In this document: positions 17,207-24,753 of the stretch, piece by piece
How positions within the stretch are numbered: position 1 is the stretch's first letter
Layout of the letters: every line of letters starts with the position of its first letter
From: Thermohalobaculum sp951813525
Lineage (GTDB): Bacteria > Pseudomonadota > Alphaproteobacteria > Rhodobacterales > Rhodobacteraceae
Reading direction: 5' to 3'
Assembly: GCA_951813525.2 (NCBI GenBank)
Contig: CATOTJ020000002.1
Span: 620,001 to 684,000 of the forward strand
DNA length: 64,000 nucleotides
The notes under the pieces: model-generated
What the model was told of the DNA's origin: nothing
The model's input: only the letters and a program-made list of their open reading frames with translations
Databases searched by the model: none
Position numbers and translations under genes: made by a program

Positions 17207-18211
17207 TCAGCTCTGCTCCAGTCTGATGGCGGCGTTATTGGTCCAGCTCAGTTCGACCGGCTGGCCGGTTTGCAGGTTGTGCTGATTTCGCCAGCTATCC
17301 ACATCGACCTCGATCTCGTCCCGGCCCTCGATCGCGACCATGTATTTTTGAACTGATCCAAAGTAGGTGATGTCGCGAATGGTCCCCGTCAGGCGGACAT
17401 CGCCCTTGGCCTGACCCTGGGGGACAATGTCGATCTTTTCCGGGCGCAAAGCGTAGATCCCGTCATCCAGGTCCAGAAAATTGCTCTTGCCCAGAAAGCC
17501 CGCCGCAAACTTGGTACGCGGTCGCTCATAGAGGTCCGTGGGCGTGTCCACCTGTTCGATCGCGCCATCTTGCATGATGACAATGCGATCGGACATCGAA
17601 AGCGCTTCTTCCTGATCATGCGTGACGTAGATGAACGTCGTGCCGACGCGCCGGTGGATATCTTTCAGTTGGTCCTGAACTTCGACGCGCAGCTTCTTGT
17701 CCAGCGCCCCTAACGGCTCGTCGAGCAGCAGAACAGGCGGCGCAAAGCATAGCGCCCGCGCCAAAGCGACCCGTTGTTGTTGCCCGCCGGATAGCTGCGC
17801 CGGCTTGCGATGGCCAAATTCAGTTAATCGCACCAGGTCCAGCATCTCGTCGACGCGTGCGCCGATCTCGGATTTGGGGCGTTTTCGCACGTCGAGCGGG
17901 TAGGCGATGTTTTGGCGCGCGGTCATATGCGGGAATAGTGCGTACCCCTGAAAGACCATGCCGAAATTACGCTTTTCGGCGGGGACATTCCGGATCGACG
18001 CGCCGTCCAACAGGATATCGCCCTCGGAGGCATCCAGGAAACCGGCGATCATCATCAGAAGCGTTGTCTTGCCCGATCCCGAAGGTCCCAAAAGCGTCAT
18101 AAACTCGCCGCGCCGGATCTCGAGATCGACATTGTCGACTGCCAGGAAATTGCCGAACCGTTTGGACAACCCGTTCAGCGTCAATCCACCCGAGGCGACG
18201 GTTTGGTTCAT
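17207..18211 (-). CDS. ABC transporter ATP-binding protein, PotA-type
   Basis: A 334-residue ATPase that drives the neighbouring importer. The Walker A is GPSGSGKTT (near residue 43), the Q-loop is in MVFQGYALFPHM, the signature is LSGGQQQRVALARAL, the Walker B is LLLDEPLGALD, and the switch His is in THDQEEAL. The C-terminal part (from about 245) is a TOBE-type regulatory domain. The start at 18211 overlaps the BKACE stop by 4 bp; a longer frame to 18742 is a shadow. Gene order ATPase, binding protein, permease, permease is standard for polyamine/opine type systems. Confidence 0.94.
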   Translation of the reverse strand: MNQTVASGGLTLNGLSKRFGNFLAVDNVDLEIRRGEFMTLLGPSGSGKTTLLMMIAGFLDASEGDILLDGASIRNVPAEKRNFGMVFQGYALFPHMTARQNIAYPLDVRKRPKSEIGARVDEMLDLVRLTEFGHRKPAQLSGGQQQRVALARALCFAPPVLLLDEPLGALDKKLRVEVQDQLKDIHRRVGTTFIYVTHDQEEALSMSDRIVIMQDGAIEQVDTPTDLYERPRTKFAAGFLGKSNFLDLDDGIYALRPEKIDIVPQGQAKGDVRLTGTIRDITYFGSVQKYMVAIEGRDEIEVDVDSWRNQHNLQTGQPVELSWTNNAAIRLEQS

Positions 18212-19098
18212 GCAACGGCCCCGCGCAATGCCAGCTTGTTGCGTGCCTCTTGCGGGGTGACGGCCCGTCCGCCCATGCGTTCGATGATTTCGACGGCGCG
18301 GTTCACCAATTGGCCATTCGTCGCCAGGACGCCGCGATCCAGATAAATGTTGTCCTCGAGCCCCACACGAACATTGCCGCCCAGTGCCACAGCGGCAGCG
18401 GCCATGGGCATCTGCATCCGGCTGATCCCGAACCCGGCCCAACTTGCGCCGGGCGGCAGGTGGGATTTCATGGCAACCATCGTCTCGACAGTCTGATCTG
18501 CGCCGTAGGGAATTCCCAAGCAGATCTGAAACATCGGCGGTGCGTCGATCAGGCCTTCGTCGATCATTGCGCGGGCAAACCGGATATGGCCGAGGTCGAA
18601 CACTTCCAGCTCTGGCTTCACGCCCCATTCCTGAACCAACGCGGCCATGCGGCGCAGGGTTGGCGGGGTCGAGATATAGATCATATCGGTGTCGCTGAAA
18701 TTCAGCGTCCCGCAGTCCAGCGAGCAGATGTCCGGCAGGCATTCCTTTACATGGGCCAGGCGTTCTTCAGGCCCGATCATATCGGTGCCGGGGCCTGGCA
18801 TTGCCGGGTTCGCTGGGTCGGGTGTCCAATCGCCGCCCATCCCGGCGGTCAGATTAATCACTACATCCGTGCCGCTGTCACGAACCCTGTCGACGGCCTC
18901 TTTGAACAATTTCGGATCGCGTGACCCTTGTCCGCTTTCAGGATCGCGAACATGCAGATGAACAATGGCCGCGCCCGCTTGCGCGGCCTCGATCGCCGCA
19001 TCGGCGACCTGCTTTGGTGTGACGGGAACATGAGGGCTGCGGCCTGTCGTATCGCCCGCGCCCGTAACCGCACAGGTCACAATCACTTCGTGGTTCAT
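18208..19098 (-). CDS. Beta-keto acid cleavage enzyme (BKACE, DUF849; 3-keto-5-aminohexanoate cleavage family)
   Basis: A 296-residue TIM-barrel zinc enzyme of the BKACE family. These proteins condense a beta-keto acid with acetyl-CoA to give acetoacetate and a new CoA ester. The zinc site HxH is in AIVHLHVRDPESG (near residues 45-57), and the LTAGMGG and SLDCGTLNF segments are typical. Known members act on 3-keto-5-aminohexanoate and on dehydrocarnitine. Two ATG codons are adjacent; I chose 19098 because it lies 5 nt after GGGAGGACATG while 19101 is too close to the site. It heads the eight-gene operon and is divergent from a CdhR-type regulator, which favours a carnitine-like role. Confidence 0.9.
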   Translation of the reverse strand: MNHEVIVTCAVTGAGDTTGRSPHVPVTPKQVADAAIEAAQAGAAIVHLHVRDPESGQGSRDPKLFKEAVDRVRDSGTDVVINLTAGMGGDWTPDPANPAMPGPGTDMIGPEERLAHVKECLPDICSLDCGTLNFSDTDMIYISTPPTLRRMAALVQEWGVKPELEVFDLGHIRFARAMIDEGLIDAPPMFQICLGIPYGADQTVETMVAMKSHLPPGASWAGFGISRMQMPMAAAAVALGGNVRVGLEDNIYLDRGVLATNGQLVNRAVEIIERMGGRAVTPQEARNKLALRGAVA

Positions 19099-19151
19099 CA
19101 TGTCCTCCCGCAGTTCGGGACTCATTTGTTGGGCTCGGCTGCAAGAAAATT

Positions 19152-19165
19152 GTCGATTAATCGAC
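19152..19165. promoter_or_regulatory. Perfect 14-bp palindrome, candidate operator for the divergent promoters
   Basis: GTCGATTAATCGAC is a perfect palindrome located between the BKACE operon start (54 bp away) and the presumed start of the AraC-type regulator (16 bp away). Its place in a divergent control region fits a regulator-binding site. The regulator that binds it is not known. Confidence 0.55.
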
Positions 19166-19180
19166 GGACCTAATGCCAGA

Positions 19181-20296
19181 ATGGCGAAAAAACGCACCGC
19201 GTTTGCAGCCTGGGACATTCGGATGACGTTGAAGCTAAAGGCCGGAAGTGACACCGAACGCGCCGAAGTCCACGCGATTTTCGCAGTTGTTCCGCGGTTC
19301 AATATTACAACCCTTATCACCATGATCGAAGTGATGCGGATCGCCAATTATCTGCTGCCAGCGTCCGCGTTCAGTTGGGAAGTTGTCTCCTTCGATGGCC
19401 CTGAGGTGCCGGCCAGCAATGGCATGTCGCTGGACGGCGCCAAATTGGCGGAGGAAGTCGGTCGCGCCGACTATGTGTTCGTCCTGGGAAGCTGGGGAAC
19501 GGAACACTATGAAAACCGTGCCTTGACCTCGTGGATCCGAAAACGCCATCGCGAGGGCGACTGCATCTGCTCGGTCGAACTCGGCTGCTACATCGTTGCC
19601 CGGGCGGGATTGTTGAGCGAACGCAATGCGACAACGCATTGGTCATGGCTGAAGGGGTTCGAGGAAACCTTCAGTGATATCGAAGTGACCGAGCAGCTGT
19701 TCACGATTCAGGACCGGATCATGACCTGCGCAGGCGGCGTGGCCGGTATCGACCTGATGTTGCGTCTGATCGAGCGGTCCCATGGTGCTGGGTTTTCCGG
19801 CGAGATTGCCGATCAGATGATGCACCACCCGATCAGAACCGGCGCGACCGCGCAACGTCATACGATGGGGCAAAGCACCGAAACGATGATACCGTTGGTG
19901 CGTCAGGCAATTTCCCTTATCGAACGCAATATGGAGGATCCGCTGAGTGTGCCGGAAGTCGCGGCGGAACTGGGTGTGTCTCAACGTCAGTTGGAACGAC
20001 AGTTCAAACGCCATGTCGGATGCACTGTCGTGCAGTTCGGACTGCTGTTGAGATTGCAGAACGCCCGGGTGCTGTTGATCTCGACCGAGTTGAGCGTGCG
20101 CGAGGTTGCGACCGCGTCCGGCTTTAACACGCTTTCGCACTTTGCCCATTCCTTTGGAAAGTTCTTCGGGCGTCGGCCGTCCGAATATCGCGAGGCCTGG
20201 CCCCAAGATGAAGCGGCCCCGACTTGGCCGGGAACTTTGTCAGAATTTCTGGGGTCGCTGGATAAGGAGCGACAACCGGATTTGCGTTCGATGTAG
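19181..20296 (+). CDS. GlxA/CdhR-type AraC-family transcriptional regulator
   Basis: A regulator of about 371 residues with an N-terminal DJ-1/PfpI (GATase1-like) domain (about 25-195; VLGSWGTEHYENRAL, CSVELGCYIVARAG) and a C-terminal AraC DNA-binding domain with two helix-turn-helix parts (LSVPEVAAELGVSQRQLERQ and VREVATASGFNTLSHFAHSF). This is the layout of CdhR (carnitine), GbdR (glycine betaine) and ArgR regulators of nitrogen-compound catabolism. The start is uncertain: 19181 and 19223 are possible and neither has a strong ribosome site; the frame also opens at 19100 but that would run over the palindrome. It most likely controls the divergent BKACE/transport operon and perhaps the plus-strand betaine genes. 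Confidence 0.86.
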   Translation: MAKKRTAFAAWDIRMTLKLKAGSDTERAEVHAIFAVVPRFNITTLITMIEVMRIANYLLPASAFSWEVVSFDGPEVPASNGMSLDGAKLAEEVGRADYVFVLGSWGTEHYENRALTSWIRKRHREGDCICSVELGCYIVARAGLLSERNATTHWSWLKGFEETFSDIEVTEQLFTIQDRIMTCAGGVAGIDLMLRLIERSHGAGFSGEIADQMMHHPIRTGATAQRHTMGQSTETMIPLVRQAISLIERNMEDPLSVPEVAAELGVSQRQLERQFKRHVGCTVVQFGLLLRLQNARVLLISTELSVREVATASGFNTLSHFAHSFGKFFGRRPSEYREAWPQDEAAPTWPGTLSEFLGSLDKERQPDLRSM

Positions 20297-20380
20297 GCCG
20301 GGGAGGATCGCGCCGCGCCGATGGGATCGCAGGGGAACCGGGCAGCCGATCGAGCTTACCCGGGTCTATATGCAATTCAT

Positions 20381-20983
20381 TCAGACCCCGGCAGGGTTCT
20401 CGACGTCGCGGCCCAGTGCGGCCAGGTCTGAATATCTGTCACCGATCCGGTGATGCGGCCGCCCGCCTGTGGCCGCGCCGAAGGCCACAACCAGTTCATC
20501 CGCTGCAGGCGCGTCATAGATCGAAAACTGGACGGTCAGATAGTGCGACCGGCGGCCCGTGTCGTTCTTGTCCATAAGCGGCACTTGGATTTGCGTGTTG
20601 GCCGGGCCGCGGGTGTTGGTGAAGCCGAGATAGCTTTTCGCGCCAACCGCTTCGCGGTAAAAGTTCCCGAATTGCAGCGTGTGGATCAAAGCCGAGGCAT
20701 GCTCGATTTCACAGTTCGTACCCGAGATACACGCTTTGCCGTAAGCTTCGATTGCCTCGCCCGATCCCGCGAGCGCGATCAACCGCTCGGTCAGCATATT
20801 CCCCAGCTCCGGCGCCATTCGCTGAATGTCGGGTTGCAGATCTTCCACAAACCCGCGCCCAGCCCATGGGTTGGCGACGACCGCCGCAACACCAATCATT
20901 CGCAGCGGCCGTTCGGCGGCGCGACCGCCTTCGCGGTGGACATCTTCGTCGAAGGTGACGACTTTTCTAAGCTCTTCCAGCAT
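20381..20983 (-). CDS. DUF1185 (amino acid synthesis family) protein
   Basis: A 200-residue protein that I recognise as the DUF1185 / 'amino acid synthesis' family, a small cytoplasmic fold found in catabolic clusters of proteobacteria. No enzyme activity is firmly assigned to the family. The conserved stretches here are AAVVANPWAGR (near 33-43), EIEHASALIHT and GRRSHYLTVQFSIYDAP. It lies 9 bp downstream of the alpha/beta hydrolase gene in the same direction and is probably translated from the same mRNA. A role in processing a lactone, amide or formamide intermediate is a guess based only on neighbours. Confidence 0.78.
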   Translation of the reverse strand: MLEELRKVVTFDEDVHREGGRAAERPLRMIGVAAVVANPWAGRGFVEDLQPDIQRMAPELGNMLTERLIALAGSGEAIEAYGKACISGTNCEIEHASALIHTLQFGNFYREAVGAKSYLGFTNTRGPANTQIQVPLMDKNDTGRRSHYLTVQFSIYDAPAADELVVAFGAATGGRPHHRIGDRYSDLAALGRDVENPAGV

Positions 20984-20992
20984 TGGTCGGTC

Positions 20993-21814
20993 CTATTTGG
21001 TTTGTTGTCGTCGCTGTCCGCCGAGCGTGCGGTCCAGGAAATTTGCCAGCGGTTCATTAACGGCGTCCGGTCGTTCGGCCAGCGCCATATGGCGAAGACC
21101 CTTCAGAATATGGACCTCGGACCCGGCGATTTCGGCGGCAATGGCCCGGGTCATCTCGGGCCCGTTGCCGAAATCCTCGTCGCCCGTCATCACCAATGCG
21201 GGGCAACTGATCGGTGGTGAGGGCGCAATCAGTTCGGCCACGCCTTCGGCCAGCAACCGGTAGACCGTGTGATAGACGGCAGGATCGTTGGCCGTGACCC
21301 AATTTCGCACGAGATCCATCATCTTTGGGTTCGTGCGGCGATAATCGTCAGTGAACCAACGCTCCAACGCCGCATCTACGGTTGAAGACGGGCCGGTGGT
21401 TTCAGCCTGGGCGACCCGGGCGGCAATTGCTGCCTGCGCCTCTGGCGTGCGCTGGTGCGGCGAATGCAGGATCGCGATCGACGCGACCCGCGCCGGTACG
21501 TCCTGGGCAAAGCGCCGAGCGATCATTCCGCCCAGCGAAAAGCCGACGATCGCCGCGCGGTCCATTTTGCAGTGATCCATAACCCGTTGCAGTTGCTTGG
21601 ACAGCAAGGTCATCGACGGCGTTTCGGGTGGCGGCGGGCTGTCGCCGTGACCGTAGAAGTCATAAACCAGGACACGGTAACGATCTGCCAGGGCAGGCAC
21701 TGTCCATTGCCAGCAATGGCGGTTCAAGCCGACACCATGGATCAACGCGGCGGCCGGTGCGTCATCAGGGCCATAAAGCTCGTATGCCGTTCCGTCGGGG
21801 GCGTCGCTGCGCAT
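20993..21814 (-). CDS. Alpha/beta-fold hydrolase
   Basis: A 273-residue alpha/beta hydrolase. The oxyanion segment is LIHGVGLNRHCW (near 24-35), the nucleophile elbow is GFSLGG (Ser near residue 93), and the acid and His lie in TGDEDFGNGPEM and LRHMALAERP. The layout resembles 3-oxoadipate enol-lactonases and RutD/TgnD-like amide or lactone hydrolases. The ATG at 21814 has no ribosome site of its own; it overlaps the TAA of a 26-codon open frame that has a strong one, so it may depend on translational coupling. Its operon partner is the DUF1185 gene, and the divergent neighbour is an aldehyde dehydrogenase. Confidence 0.84.
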   Translation of the reverse strand: MRSDAPDGTAYELYGPDDAPAAALIHGVGLNRHCWQWTVPALADRYRVLVYDFYGHGDSPPPPETPSMTLLSKQLQRVMDHCKMDRAAIVGFSLGGMIARRFAQDVPARVASIAILHSPHQRTPEAQAAIAARVAQAETTGPSSTVDAALERWFTDDYRRTNPKMMDLVRNWVTANDPAVYHTVYRLLAEGVAELIAPSPPISCPALVMTGDEDFGNGPEMTRAIAAEIAGSEVHILKGLRHMALAERPDAVNEPLANFLDRTLGGQRRQQTK

Positions 21815-21894
21815 TACGCTGCAGTCCCGCGCGGGGCAGGGGCGATGAACTCGAATTCCGGCAGTCCGAAGACCGCAGGCTTACGGTTTGCCAT
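21814..21894 (-). CDS. Possible 26-residue small ORF coupled to the alpha/beta hydrolase
   Basis: The frame starts ATG at 21894 and encodes a 26-residue peptide beginning MANRKPAVFGLPEFEF. A strong AGGGAGGT ribosome site lies 7 nt before the ATG, one of the best in the window. Its TAA stop overlaps the ATG of the hydrolase (TAATG). No homologous small protein is known to me. It may be a leader that couples translation, or the real first cistron of the operon. The same frame is open further upstream to 22032 through a 15-bp repeat, with no better start. Confidence 0.45.
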   Translation of the reverse strand: MANRKPAVFGLPEFEFIAPAPRGTAA

Positions 21895-21908
21895 TGCGAG
21901 CACCTCCC

Positions 21909-21938
21909 TTACCAGCACCGCCGTTACCAGCACCGCAC
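21909..21938. repeat. 15-bp tandem repeat before the small ORF
   Basis: TTACCAGCACCGC occurs at 21909-21921 and again at 21924-21936, a 15-bp period. A weaker third unit (21894-21908) carries the ribosome site and start of the small ORF. On the minus strand the frame would read AVLVT-AVLVR-EVLAM. It may be a local duplication or a direct-repeat binding site. Confidence 0.5.
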
Positions 21939-21977
21939 TTGCGGGCACGATAAACCGGTGCCCTGACACCCATGCAG

Positions 21978-22004
21978 TTTTTTCGACTGAACGAGACGAA
22001 AAAA
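21978..22004. promoter_or_regulatory. A+T-rich inverted repeat upstream of the aldehyde dehydrogenase
   Basis: TTTTTTCG (21978-21985) and CGAAAAAA (21997-22004) form 8-bp arms with an 11-nt spacer. It lies about 64 bp before the aldehyde dehydrogenase ATG in the divergent region shared with the small ORF and hydrolase. It could be an operator or a hairpin; there is no further support. Confidence 0.4.
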
Positions 22005-22067
22005 ACGCAGCCGCCCCGACAGCTTGTGTCAACGATGGGAATCAGTTGCTGAAGGAGGGCCAGTCAA

Positions 22068-23549
22068 ATGACCGACATCCACGACTATAAAATGCTGATC
22101 GATGGAGATTGGGCCGTGGCCTCGGATGGCGGGGCCTTCGACAGCGTGAACCCGGCATCGGGAAAAGTCTGGAGCCGTGTGCCCGAAGCGACAGAAGCAG
22201 ATGTCGACCGGGCCGTTTGCGCCGCACATGACGCCTTTCTGAAAGGCCCCTGGTCAAAGATGACCCCGACTGAGCGGGGCAGATGTCTGCGCAAACTGGG
22301 CGATCTTTTGGCGGACAAGTCCGAGCAGCTGGGCCGTACCGAGTCGGTCGACACGGGCAAGATGCTGAAAGAAACGCGCTGGCAGGCCAAATACATTGCC
22401 GAGTTTTTTCATTTTTATGCGGGATGCGCGGACAAGATTGCCGGTGAAACGCTGCCGATCGACAAACCGGATATGTTCGTCTTTACCCGCCGCGAGCCGT
22501 TGGGCGTCGTTGCTGCGGTGGTTCCCTGGAACAGCCAGCTTTTTCTGGTCGCCGTCAAGATCGGCCCGGCTTTGGCAGCGGGCAATACGGTCGTTCTGAA
22601 AGCCTCGGAACATGCCTCTGCCGCCATGCTGGAATTTGGCGAGTTGATCGAAGCCGCGGGGTTTCCGCCCGGCGTCGTCAACATTGTCTCTGGCCATGGT
22701 GATCCGTGCGGGCGGGCGCTGACCTCGCATCCTCTGGTCGCGCGGATCTCGTTCACCGGTGGACCGGGCGCGGCACGGCTGGTTTTGGAGAACTCGAAGA
22801 ACAACTTTGCAGAAGTTTCCCTGGAACTGGGCGGTAAATCGCCGTTTATCGTCTTTGACGATGCCAATATCGAAAGCGCAGTAAACGCTTCGATTGCCGG
22901 AATTTTCGGCGCCACAGGTCAAAGCTGTGTGGCGGGATCGCGGCTGTATCTGCACGACGATATCGCCGATGAGTTCCTGGAAAGGATGGTCGCGCTGGCG
23001 AAAGAGATCCGAATTGGCGATCCGCTGTTGGAAGAAACTCAGATGGGTCCGCTTTGCACAACCGGGCAACGCGACAAGATCGAGAGCGAGTTGGCGCATG
23101 CCGTCAGCGAAGGGGCGGAAATCCTGACCGGGGGCAAACGCCCCGATGGCATGGATGGCCTGTATTTTCAGCCGACGATCGTCGCCTGTCCGCGTCAGGA
23201 CCTGCGCATCGTTGATACTGAACTTTTCGGCCCTGTCCTGTGCGTTCAACGCTTCACGACGGAAGACGAGGTGATCGAACTGGCCAACGATACAGAACAC
23301 GGACTGGCCGCCGGCATCTTTACGCGCGACAGCGCCCGGTCCCTGCGGATGGCAAACGCGGTCCGGGCCGGTATCGTTTGGGTCAACACTTACCGCGTTG
23401 TCTCTCCCATAGCTGAATTCGGCGGCATCAAAGGTTCGGGATATGGCCGCGAAAGCGGGTTCCAGGCGATGTACGATTACACGCGCCCAAAGACCGTATG
23501 GATGAACACATCCGACGAGCCGATGGCCAACCCGTTCGTTATGCGCTGA
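22068..23549 (+). CDS. NAD(P)-dependent aldehyde dehydrogenase
   Basis: A 493-residue aldehyde dehydrogenase that oxidises an aldehyde to the acid. The catalytic Glu is in SLELGGKSPFIVF (near 255-267) and the catalytic Cys is in GATGQSCVAGSRL (near 285-297). The PWNSQLF and FTGGPGAARLV parts line the cofactor site. Length and motifs are like betaine-aldehyde / 4-hydroxymuconic semialdehyde type enzymes. It starts a plus-strand operon: the Rieske oxygenase begins 10 bp after its stop. If the oxygenase splits a quaternary amine, this enzyme would oxidise the semialdehyde product, as in carnitine monooxygenase pathways. That link is inference. GGAGGG precedes the ATG. Confidence 0.92.
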   Translation: MTDIHDYKMLIDGDWAVASDGGAFDSVNPASGKVWSRVPEATEADVDRAVCAAHDAFLKGPWSKMTPTERGRCLRKLGDLLADKSEQLGRTESVDTGKMLKETRWQAKYIAEFFHFYAGCADKIAGETLPIDKPDMFVFTRREPLGVVAAVVPWNSQLFLVAVKIGPALAAGNTVVLKASEHASAAMLEFGELIEAAGFPPGVVNIVSGHGDPCGRALTSHPLVARISFTGGPGAARLVLENSKNNFAEVSLELGGKSPFIVFDDANIESAVNASIAGIFGATGQSCVAGSRLYLHDDIADEFLERMVALAKEIRIGDPLLEETQMGPLCTTGQRDKIESELAHAVSEGAEILTGGKRPDGMDGLYFQPTIVACPRQDLRIVDTELFGPVLCVQRFTTEDEVIELANDTEHGLAAGIFTRDSARSLRMANAVRAGIVWVNTYRVVSPIAEFGGIKGSGYGRESGFQAMYDYTRPKTVWMNTSDEPMANPFVMR

Positions 23550-23559
23550 GGGGCGGCGG

Positions 23560-24753
23560 GTGTCCGATGCCATCAGACAAGCGCTGTCCGCGTGTATCGG
23601 CCCGCCCGAGCGGGCGTTATCGCTGCCGCCGGGATGTTATCGCGATGCCGATTGGGCGCAGCAGGAGGCAAAGCTTTTTCGCAACCATTGGTTTGGTGCA
23701 GGGCGTGCCGACGTTGTGGCGGCGCCGGGCGCCTATGCGGCGTTGGATATCGCCGGACAGTCCATCATCCTTTTGCGCGACCGCGCGGGCAAGTTGCGGG
23801 CCTTTGCAAATGCGTGCCGTCATCGCGGCGCGCGCCTGTTGGATGGTTCGGGCGAGTGCCGCGCAATCCGCTGCCCGTTCCATTCCTGGGCCTACCGGCT
23901 GGACGGATCGCTTGTTGCAGCACCGCACATGGAAGCCGCACCGGGTTTTGATCGCGACAATTTCGGCTTGATCGCGTACCGCGCCGAGGAGCGTTTGGGA
24001 TTTGTCTTTATCTGTCTGGATCCCGACGCCGGGGAACTGGACGACGTTCTCGGCGACTTTGGCGATGTTCACGCGCCTTGGCCGTTGGACGCCTTGATCA
24101 CGACAAGACGGCGCGAGCTGCAGGTCGATTGCAACTGGAAAGCCTTCATCGAGGTTTTCAATGAGTATTATCACCTTCCGTTCGTACACGCGGACAGCAT
24201 CGATGACGTCTATTTGAGGCCTGACCCGGGCACCGCAACGGACGGTGCCTATTCCAGCCAATTCGGCGGAACCGATGGCACCGGCGGGCTGCTGCAGACC
24301 GAGCAGGACAAAGCCCTGCCGTCGATCCCCGGTCTTCAGGGGCGCGAAGCTGCGGGCGTGCGCTATACATGGGTGTTTCCAAACATGACCTTCGCGGCGG
24401 GTACCGATGCGCTTTGGACCTACGAGGCCTATCCGTTGGGACCGGATCGCTGCCATGTCGTGCAGACGGCCTGCTTTCCGCGGGCAACGCTTGCCTTGCC
24501 GGATGCCGAGGCGAAATTGGCGGCCTATCACGGGCGTCTTGACGCAGCGCTGGACGAAGACATTCCGGCCCTCGTCAACCAGCATCGCGGCCTTTCGAAC
24601 CCTGACGCGCGGCAGGGACCGTTCCAACCATTGCTGGAATCAAATGTTGCAGGATTTGCCAATTGGTACGCCCGGCAGATGACCGCGGCGCAGGGATTGT
24701 TAGATTGCGCCATGCAACCGAGCCAACCCCATCAGAACGAGGTCACCGCATGA
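23560..24753 (+). CDS. Rieske [2Fe-2S] ring-hydroxylating-type oxygenase alpha subunit (quaternary-amine type)
   Basis: A 397-residue oxygenase. The Rieske cluster ligands are CRH (near residue 87) and CPFH (near 105) in CRHRGARLL...CPFHSW. The mononuclear iron site is in NEYYHLPFVH, with two His, and the third ligand is in DEDIPALV. At the position that bridges Rieske and iron centres in most family members (Asp) this protein has Glu (E-Y-Y-H), as in carnitine, glycine betaine and related oxygenases. This supports an N-demethylase or C-N lyase on a betaine. It starts with GTG after GGGGCGGCGG. No reductase gene is nearby, so electrons must come from elsewhere in the genome. Confidence 0.88.
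   Translation: MSDAIRQALSACIGPPERALSLPPGCYRDADWAQQEAKLFRNHWFGAGRADVVAAPGAYAALDIAGQSIILLRDRAGKLRAFANACRHRGARLLDGSGECRAIRCPFHSWAYRLDGSLVAAPHMEAAPGFDRDNFGLIAYRAEERLGFVFICLDPDAGELDDVLGDFGDVHAPWPLDALITTRRRELQVDCNWKAFIEVFNEYYHLPFVHADSIDDVYLRPDPGTATDGAYSSQFGGTDGTGGLLQTEQDKALPSIPGLQGREAAGVRYTWVFPNMTFAAGTDALWTYEAYPLGPDRCHVVQTACFPRATLALPDAEAKLAAYHGRLDAALDEDIPALVNQHRGLSNPDARQGPFQPLLESNVAGFANWYARQMTAAQGLLDCAMQPSQPHQNEVTA

Noticed and set aside
22254..23573. A 439-residue minus-strand frame
   Set aside because: Antisense shadow of the aldehyde dehydrogenase gene.
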